Shown in pieces: positions 1 through 4,454 of a stretch of DNA of 5,362 nt. Numbering within the stretch: the stretch's first letter is position 1; every line of letters begins with the position of its first letter. The position numbers were made by a program, and so were the translations under genes. Below the pieces are notes generated by a model that saw nothing but the letters and a program-made list of their open reading frames with translations, did no database searches and was not told the DNA's origin. The DNA is from Planococcaceae bacterium UBA3370 (GTDB lineage: Bacteria > Bacillota > Bacilli > Bacillales_A > Planococcaceae): NCBI GenBank assembly GCA_002360295.1, contig DEQI01000324.1:1-5362 (forward strand). Direction: 5' to 3'.

Positions 1-298
1 AAATAACTGAAGTTGCTGATAAAACAACCAAAGCCGCTGATAAACTACCCTAACCTGCTGATAAAACAAGCAAACATGCTGATAAAACTGAAATTCTCAG
101 ATAAAAAACCGAACTTGCTGATAAATTAAGCAAAGCCGCTGATAAATCACCCAAACCTGCTGATAAAACTGAAATTCTCAGATAAAAAAACGAACTTGCT
201 GATAAATCAACCAAACCCGCTGATAAACTACCCAAACTTGCTGATAAATCAACCAAACCTGCCGATAAAACAATCAAACCTGCTGATAAACTAATCCG
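1..298. repeat. Tandem array of ~14 degenerate 21-bp CTGATAAA units
   Basis: Contiguous units begin at 16, 37, 58, 79, 98, 118, 139, 160, 179, 199, 220, 241, 262 and 283. Most are 21 bp: CTGATAAA, a variable middle, then AAACCTG, AAGCCG or AACTTG. Bases 1-15 look like the tail of an earlier unit, so the array continues to the left of the window. Units at 79 and 160 are 19 bp (ending in AAATTCT) and are each followed by a 20-bp unit starting CAGATAAA. This 48-bp stretch recurs 81 bp apart (79-126 and 160-207) with one mismatch, showing a higher-order duplication of about four units. No spacers separate the units, so this is not CRISPR. On the minus strand the array reads as a heptapeptide repeat of the LSAGLVD type, but there is no ribosome binding site and it lies downstream of an operon terminator. 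I treat it as noncoding. Its function is unknown. Confidence 0.9.
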
Positions 299-319
299 CC
301 CCCCTGCACAGCAGGGGGG
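299..319. repeat. Perfect 9-bp GC-rich hairpin at the end of the repeat array
   Basis: Six C plus TGC (299-307) pairs perfectly with GCA plus six G (311-319) around a 3-base ACA loop. It stands out in an AT-rich region and directly abuts the last repeat unit. Neither side carries a run of T (plus side continues TTCCAAAC, minus side CGGATTAG), so it is not a standard intrinsic terminator, although it could reinforce the terminator at 333-371 or protect a 3' end. It may be a boundary element of the repeat family. The structure is certain and the role is inferred. Confidence 0.7.
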
Positions 320-332
320 TTCCAAACTACAC

Positions 333-371
333 AAAAAAACTGCTAAAAGCTCTCCAATCGCTTTTAGCAGT
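333..371 (-). terminator. Intrinsic terminator of the bmrCD-like operon
   Basis: Read on the minus strand, a perfect 12-bp stem (arms 360-371 and 339-350, ACTGCTAAAAGC type) with a 9-nt loop is followed by a run of seven T residues (complement of A333-A339, the first of which belongs to the stem). The stem starts five bases after the TAA of the BmrD-like gene. This is a textbook rho-independent terminator, and it separates the exporter operon from the downstream repeat array. Confidence 0.92.
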
Positions 372-376
372 CTTTG

Positions 377-2113
377 TTATGCATTTAATGAATTGGCTTG
401 TAGCTGGTACATTGTGTTATAGCGACCTTCTAGTGCTAATAGTTCATCATGTGTACCTTGCTCAACAATTTCACCGCGGTCTAATACTAAAATGCGATCT
501 GCATTTTTAATAGTAGATAATCGGTGTGCAATAATAAATGTTGTTCGTCCTTGCTTTAAAACATCCATCGCATGCTGAATAATTTCTTCTGTTTCTGTAT
601 CTATATTCGATGTTGCTTCATCTAATATTAAAATGGCTGGATTAAATGCTAGCGCACGCGCAAATGAAATAAGCTGACGTTGACCGGAAGAAAGTGTGCT
701 TCCTTTTTCGATAACAGGCTCATCTAATCCTTTTTCTAAATTAGCAAGCACTCGCTCACCACCTACAGCAGCCAGCGCCTTTTCAATGACATCACGAGAA
801 ATACGCTCATCATTTAAACTAACGTTTGATGCTATTGTCCCTGTAAATAAATACGGATCCTGTAGCACAATCCCCATATGATCACGAATTGATTGACGAG
901 GTAAAGATGTAATGTCTTGCCCATCGATATAAATGCGCCCTTTTTGTGGATCATAAAAGCGGAATAGTAGATTCATGATAGAGCTTTTTCCCGATCCTGT
1001 ATGCCCAACAAGTGCTACTGTTTCGCCTTTTTTCGCTTCAAAGTTCAAACCTTTTAATACGTATTCATTATCTTTATACGCGAAAGATACATTTTCAAAT
1101 TTAACATTTCCTTCGTAACGATCAATACGTGATTCACTCACTGGTTCACCTGTTTGATCTAATAATTCAAACACACGAGACCCTGCCACTAATGAGCGCT
1201 CTAATTGTGAAAACTGATTAACAAAGTTCACAATCGGATTAAATAAACGTGTTAGATAATCCACAAGTGCATACAGCGTACCTGCTGTAATAGCTTCAGT
1301 TGATGTCATGGACTGTGTACCAAAATAATAAATAAACGCGATAAACATGAGAATACGCAGTACATTTACTAAGTTAAATGATGTTGCAGAATCTAAAAAT
1401 AATAGCTTACGGTTATATTCATAATGCTCGTCATTCATTTCCGCAAATTCTTTTTTCATTTGCTCTTCACGACGAAACGCCTGAATAATGGTCATCCCGT
1501 TAATTGATTCATTGATCATCGCATTAATATCAGCTATTTTCGTTCGTATAACATGGTTATAAGCTGCGGCAAACTTTCGGTAGCCTATCATCCAACCATA
1601 CACAAACGGAATTACTATTAAAGATAGAAGCGCAATTTTCACATTTAATATAAATAAAGCTATATAAACCCCTGCAATGGAAATAATGCTCGTTGCAAAT
1701 TGTGATAATACTTGCACATATAAATTGCGAATTGCTTCCGTATCATTCGTCACACGCGCTACTACTTTGCCGGCTGGTAAATTGTCAAAGTAATGAATAG
1801 GTAGTGTTTGTATATGACCGAATACATCTTTTCGTAATTTTTGTACGACACGGTTGGCTCCGATTTGTAAATAAATATACATAAAGTACCGAAGTATGGC
1901 TGTTGCGATTGATAATGCAAAAAATACAATTAATAGCCATGTTAACGGCTTTACTTCAAGGGAACCAGGTGTCATGTAGTGATCTATAATATGCTTTGCG
2001 ATAAACGGACCAGCTAACTCCGTAAATACAGCAATGGTTAAAAGTGAGAGTCCGATTAATATCGGCTTTTTAAATTTTAATGCGTATAAATATAAGCGTT
2101 TTCCTGTACTCAT
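377..2113 (-). CDS. bmrD: BmrD/YheH-like ABC multidrug exporter subunit (catalytic NBD)
   Basis: A 578-residue half-transporter with an N-terminal six-helix exporter membrane domain (about residues 16-300) and a C-terminal ATPase domain. Helices are near 16-40, 56-80, 131-155, 158-178, 245-265 and 272-298. ATPase motifs: A-loop Tyr346, Walker A GHTGSGKS at 370-377, Q-loop Gln418, signature LSSGQ at 474-478, Walker B ILILDE at 494-499 with catalytic Glu499, D-loop near 502-505 and switch His530. The text closely resembles B. subtilis YheH/BmrD. The start ATG overlaps the stop of the BmrC-like gene (ATGA), with GAGGGGGG at 2120-2127 six bases upstream, indicating translational coupling. With its partner it should form a heterodimeric plasma-membrane drug exporter. 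As I recall, BmrD is about 670 residues owing to an extracellular insertion between helices 1 and 2; here that loop is only about 15 residues. Exporter class is very likely; substrates are unknown. Confidence 0.93.
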   Translation of the reverse strand: MSTGKRLYLYALKFKKPILIGLSLLTIAVFTELAGPFIAKHIIDHYMTPGSLEVKPLTWLLIVFFALSIATAILRYFMYIYLQIGANRVVQKLRKDVFGHIQTLPIHYFDNLPAGKVVARVTNDTEAIRNLYVQVLSQFATSIISIAGVYIALFILNVKIALLSLIVIPFVYGWMIGYRKFAAAYNHVIRTKIADINAMINESINGMTIIQAFRREEQMKKEFAEMNDEHYEYNRKLLFLDSATSFNLVNVLRILMFIAFIYYFGTQSMTSTEAITAGTLYALVDYLTRLFNPIVNFVNQFSQLERSLVAGSRVFELLDQTGEPVSESRIDRYEGNVKFENVSFAYKDNEYVLKGLNFEAKKGETVALVGHTGSGKSSIMNLLFRFYDPQKGRIYIDGQDITSLPRQSIRDHMGIVLQDPYLFTGTIASNVSLNDERISRDVIEKALAAVGGERVLANLEKGLDEPVIEKGSTLSSGQRQLISFARALAFNPAILILDEATSNIDTETEEIIQHAMDVLKQGRTTFIIAHRLSTIKNADRILVLDRGEIVEQGTHDELLALEGRYNTMYQLQANSLNA

Positions 2114-3852
2114 TCAGATCCCCCCTCAAGTTGCTGGCGATCAAATTGCTCTTTATACCAACCATTTTGTGCGAGAAGCTCTTCATGTGTACCTTGCTCT
2201 ACAATCATTCCTTCGTCTAGAACGATAATATGATTGGCGTGCTGAACACCTGATAAACGGTGTGTGGTAATAATGGTCGTTTTTCCACTACGTTCATTTT
2301 GTATGTTTTCAATAATTTTCGCTTCTGTTTTTGCATCAACAGCGGATAGTGAATCATCTAAAATTAATATTTCTGGATTTTTTATGAGTGCACGTGCAAT
2401 CGATACGCGTTGTTTTTGTCCACCAGATAATGAGACTCCTTTTTCGCCTACGAGTGTCTCTATTCCCATCGGTAGATTTTCTAAATCTTGTTCAAAATGC
2501 GCAAGCCGAATCGCCTCTGCAATTTGTGCCTTTGTAGCATCCTCTTTACCAAATAAAATATTTTCTCGAATCGTACGTGAGAATAGTACATGATCTTGTG
2601 GAACATACCCTATCCAGTCAAGTACTTGTTCTTTCATTTGTTTTGCTAAATCAATGTCACCAATTGTTAATTGGCCGTCACCAAGTGGATATTCCATTAA
2701 TAGTTGCTTGACAAACGTTGTTTTTCCAGCGCCTGTTTTCCCTACAATCCCTAACGTCTGCCCTTTTAGCAGTGCAACAGAAACCTGTTGTAAATTTTTC
2801 ACTTGTGATAAAGGGTATTGGAATGTAAATTCATTAAATCCAATCGATGTTGGCGATTCAAGAGTTTCTGCTTGTGTTGGATTTTGTACGTCCGCTTGGT
2901 AATCAAGCGTTTCTTGAACACGGTCAAGTGACGCATTTCCTTGCTGCATAACATTAATCAGTTCACCAATTGCAAACATTGGCCATACCGCTAACCCTAA
3001 ATAAACGTTAAATGTAACGAGCTGTCCGACTGTTAATTCACCATTCGATACTAATACCGCTCCATAACCAAGTGCTACAACATAACAAATGGCTGTCCCT
3101 GCTTTTGTAATAGGTCCGAATAAAGCGTTAATTTTCGCCACATGAATATTTTTTTGGAATACTTCTTCACTTTTATTGGCAAAACGCATTTCATCTTTCT
3201 TTTCTTGTACATATGCACGAATTACTCGGACGCCAGCGACAGATTCTAGTACATCATCGTTTAATTCACCGAAAGCCTCCTGCGCTGTCATATAACGTTC
3301 ATGTACAATTTTCCCTAAATACTGAATAACAATCGCCATCACCGGAACTGGCAGCATAGCAAAAAATGTGAGCTTCCATGAAATGAAAAAGCCCATTGCC
3401 AGAATAATGGCTGCCATATAGGCTGTCGAATCGATTAATGTCATAATACCGAAGCCAGCTGTTAACGATACAGCATTCAAATCGTTCGTCGCCCTAGCCA
3501 TTAAGTCACCAGTTCGATTTTTTTCATAAAATGTCGGTGTCATTTTTAAAAATTGATGCATGAGCCGTTTTCTTAAAATACGCTCTAACGTGATCGCACC
3601 ACCAAAAAGTTGATATTGCCATACAAAGTTCATTGTATAAGTAGCAACAATAATGACACCCATTGCAAGTAAATAATTGCGCAGTAAACTAGTTGTCATT
3701 TCCCCAGTAGTCATAACATCTATTGCTTGCCCGATTATTTGTGGTGGTAGTACTTCGATAAAACTCGCAATAATCAGTAAAACAATCGCTACTGTGTACC
3801 GCTTCCAATACGCTTTAAAAAACCATTTTAATTTTATTAATACATCAAACAT
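2110..3852 (-). CDS. bmrC: BmrC/YheI-like ABC multidrug exporter subunit (degenerate NBD)
   Basis: A 580-residue half-transporter: membrane domain about residues 15-300 (helices near 18-40, 57-78, 133-155, 158-180, 244-268, 274-298) followed by an ATPase domain. Motifs: A-loop Tyr346, Walker A GKTGAGKT at 371-378, Q-loop Gln419, canonical signature LSGGQ at 475-479, Walker B ILILDD at 495-500, D-loop SAVD at 503-506 and switch His531. Asp500 replaces the usual catalytic Glu, the hallmark of the degenerate site in heterodimeric exporters such as BmrCD. The canonical site would combine this subunit's LSGGQ with the partner's Walker A/B. Sequence and length closely resemble B. subtilis YheI/BmrC, including the start MFDVLIKLKWFFKAYW. 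ATG at 3852 has AAGGAAGG (3860-3867) seven bases upstream. It is the first large gene of the operon and lies behind an apparent attenuator, so expression probably responds to ribosome-targeting drugs. Confidence 0.94.
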   Translation of the reverse strand: MFDVLIKLKWFFKAYWKRYTVAIVLLIIASFIEVLPPQIIGQAIDVMTTGEMTTSLLRNYLLAMGVIIVATYTMNFVWQYQLFGGAITLERILRKRLMHQFLKMTPTFYEKNRTGDLMARATNDLNAVSLTAGFGIMTLIDSTAYMAAIILAMGFFISWKLTFFAMLPVPVMAIVIQYLGKIVHERYMTAQEAFGELNDDVLESVAGVRVIRAYVQEKKDEMRFANKSEEVFQKNIHVAKINALFGPITKAGTAICYVVALGYGAVLVSNGELTVGQLVTFNVYLGLAVWPMFAIGELINVMQQGNASLDRVQETLDYQADVQNPTQAETLESPTSIGFNEFTFQYPLSQVKNLQQVSVALLKGQTLGIVGKTGAGKTTFVKQLLMEYPLGDGQLTIGDIDLAKQMKEQVLDWIGYVPQDHVLFSRTIRENILFGKEDATKAQIAEAIRLAHFEQDLENLPMGIETLVGEKGVSLSGGQKQRVSIARALIKNPEILILDDSLSAVDAKTEAKIIENIQNERSGKTTIITTHRLSGVQHANHIIVLDEGMIVEQGTHEELLAQNGWYKEQFDRQQLEGGSE

Positions 3853-3890
3853 GAACTAACCTTCCTTCATCCTTACTTAATAAAGTTTCG

Positions 3891-3947
3891 CTATCCACTT
3901 TCGAGCGATTCCCTTTTTAAAATTTTCACTTTTAGTCGATTAAACAT
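3891..3947 (-). CDS. 18-codon basic small ORF between attenuator and bmrC
   Basis: ATG at 3947 is preceded by a perfect AGGAGG (3955-3960) with a 7-nt gap and opens an 18-residue frame, MFNRLKVKILKRESLESG, ending in TAG. The peptide is strongly basic in its first half (R4, K6, K8, K11, R12). It lies after both terminators and ends 38 nt before the bmrC start, so it would be translated only from read-through transcripts. The ribosome binding site is at least as good as that of bmrC itself, which argues for real translation. It could be a second leader peptide, an enhancer of bmrC translation by coupling, or a small membrane-associated protein. It has the position of B. subtilis bmrB (54 codons, as I recall), but I see no basis for calling it the same peptide. 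Confidence 0.55.
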   Translation of the reverse strand: MFNRLKVKILKRESLESG

Positions 3948-3986
3948 TTTCCTTCCTCCTATATCTTTACTTGCACTTTTGAAAGC

Positions 3987-4025
3987 AAAAAAAGACACTT
4001 ACCCTTTTAATTAGGATAAGTGCCT
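3987..4025 (-). terminator. Second attenuator terminator (T2)
   Basis: On the minus strand, arms at 4014-4025 (AGGCACTTATCC) and 3993-4004 (GGGTAAGTGTCT) form 12 bp with two G-U pairs around a 9-nt loop, followed by seven T (complement of A3987-A3993). It comes directly after T1 and before the small ORF and bmrC. It may act as a back-up stop for transcripts that leak past T1. The long antiterminator at 4048-4111 does not overlap its arms. Confidence 0.85.
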
Positions 4026-4057
4026 AAAAAAAAGATACAGGTATTGCAACCTGTACC
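4026..4057 (-). terminator. First attenuator terminator (T1)
   Basis: On the minus strand, GGTACAGGT (4049-4057) pairs with ACCTGTATC (4034-4042), nine pairs including one G-U, around a 6-nt loop. Eight T follow (complement of A4026-A4033). It starts 45 nt after the stop codon of the leader ORF. Its 5' arm can instead pair with the end of the leader ORF, which makes it a conditional terminator. Confidence 0.88.
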
Positions 4058-4111
4058 GGCCAATTATTATGCGCATTCAAACAAATAATAATTAGAAATT
4101 CGTTACAGGCC
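4048..4111 (-). promoter_or_regulatory. Predicted antiterminator of T1
   Basis: The leader RNA segment GGCCTGTAACG (4101-4111), covering the last codons and stop of the leader ORF, can pair with CGGTACAGGTT (4048-4058), the 5' arm of T1: ten of eleven positions pair, two as G-U, with one A/G mismatch. Inside this, CTAATTATTAT (4085-4095) pairs with ATAATAATTGG (4060-4070), eleven pairs with one U-G, around a 14-nt loop. Together they make a two-part hairpin that excludes T1. A ribosome at the stop codon would cover the outer 5' arm. The pairing is visible in the sequence; the regulatory role is inferred. Confidence 0.75.
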
Positions 4112-4159
4112 CGGATTAAAATGCTTCACTGCTGGCGTATTTTTTAGTTGAATCATCAT
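4103..4159 (-). CDS. 18-codon leader peptide of the bmrCD-like attenuator
   Basis: ATG at 4159, preceded by GGAGGT (4167-4172) at a 7-nt gap, opens an 18-residue frame, MMIQLKNTPAVKHFNPGL, ending in TAA at 4103-4105. A second in-frame ATG follows at once. It is the first ORF after a sigma-A-like promoter and is followed by two intrinsic terminators before the exporter genes. Its last two codons and stop (GGC CTG TAA) are part of the predicted antiterminator, so the ribosome's position on this ORF should decide between termination and read-through. This is the layout of ribosome-mediated attenuation as reported for B. subtilis bmrB-bmrC-bmrD and many antibiotic-resistance leaders. The peptide sequence itself matches nothing I recognise, and it is far shorter than BmrB as I remember it. 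Its sequence may be unimportant if the system senses general translation slowdown. Confidence 0.8.
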   Translation of the reverse strand: MMIQLKNTPAVKHFNPGL

Positions 4160-4201
4160 AACCCTTACCTCCATTTCCAAAATTATTTAGTGCCTCTCAA
4201 G

Positions 4202-4229
4202 ATTATCATACAATTTTTTCCTCTGTCAA
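4202..4229 (-). promoter_or_regulatory. Sigma-A-like promoter of the bmrCD leader
   Basis: A perfect -35 TTGACA (4224-4229) and -10 GATAAT (4202-4207, five of six consensus bases) are 16 bp apart, with A/T-rich sequence upstream that could act as an UP element. The expected start is near 4195-4196. This strong, apparently constitutive promoter fits a system controlled by premature termination rather than by a repressor; no operator-like palindrome overlaps it. Confidence 0.8.
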
Positions 4230-4341
4230 TATTTTTTGAAAATTTAATTTGTTATCGAAATACTTCGTTCATAAAAAAATATATATCATTCAGTAAATAA
4301 AGAATTGCATTTTGCCTTAGAAAAAAATGCGGTAACAAAAT

Positions 4342-4370
4342 TTGTTTTTTATCTTAAAATATTTTATGAT
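4342..4370 (+). promoter_or_regulatory. Possible promoter of the CNNM-like gene
   Basis: A good -10, TATGAT (4365-4370), lies 17 bp after a weak -35, TTGTTT (4342-4347). The start would be near 4377, about 20 nt before the AGGAGGT. The region is extremely A/T-rich, so chance matches are likely and other -10-like sequences (TTATAA at 4375) are present. The stretch between this and the divergent promoter at 4202-4229 holds no other feature I can support. Confidence 0.4.
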
Positions 4371-4396
4371 ATTGTTATAAAAAATTTTTTTCTCAC

Positions 4397-4454
4397 AGGA
4401 GGTGTACTCTTTATTTGCCCCCCTCATTTGGGTCGTGAATAAAGAAATTATTTG
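4397..4454 (+). promoter_or_regulatory. Shine-Dalgarno and spacer hairpin before the TTG start
   Basis: AGGAGGT (4397-4403) is the only strong ribosome binding site before the CNNM-like gene, but 48 nt separate it from the TTG at 4452. The gap holds an 8-bp perfect inverted repeat, TCTTTATT (4408-4415) and AATAAAGA (4438-4445), which extends inward by three more pairs (two G-U) and, after a 2x2 internal loop, a CCC/GGG stem (4421-4423, 4430-4432). If folded, only about 10 unpaired bases lie between the Shine-Dalgarno and the start codon. This explains an otherwise misplaced site and may allow translational control. Confidence 0.6.

Larger units (their letters stand above)
3987..4196 (-). promoter_or_regulatory. 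Ribosome-mediated transcription attenuator leader
   Basis: The whole leader transcript from the predicted start near 4195-4196 to the end of T2: a roughly 36-nt 5' UTR, the 18-codon leader ORF, the antiterminator/T1 switch, and T2. Inferred logic: with fast translation the ribosome reaches the stop codon, masks the antiterminator arm and T1 forms; with stalled or absent ribosomes the arm is free, the antiterminator forms and polymerase passes T1. Drugs that slow early elongation or initiation would then switch on the exporter. No regulator gene is visible nearby. No riboswitch class was recognised here. Confidence 0.75.

Noticed and set aside
1..298. CRISPR array
   Set aside because: Units are contiguous, 19-21 bp, with no unique spacers and no cas genes nearby.
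299..319. GC hairpin as the operon's intrinsic terminator
   Set aside because: No following T-run on either strand, and a canonical terminator already exists at 333-371.
50..334. 95-codon minus-strand open frame with LSAGLVD-like heptapeptides
   Set aside because: It begins at TTG inside the operon terminator, has no ribosome binding site, and its repeats follow automatically from a 21-bp DNA repeat. Most likely not a gene.
696..3859. Plus-strand open frames at 696-881, 2034-2228, 2264-2593, 2654-2902 and 3677-3859
   Set aside because: All lie antisense within the two ABC transporter genes, lack convincing ribosome binding sites and encode no recognisable protein.
4305..4332. AT-rich hairpin (GCATTTT/AAAATGC) as a terminator
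   Set aside because: Weak stem with a 10-nt loop and no T-run in either direction, in a region so A/T-rich that such repeats are expected by chance.
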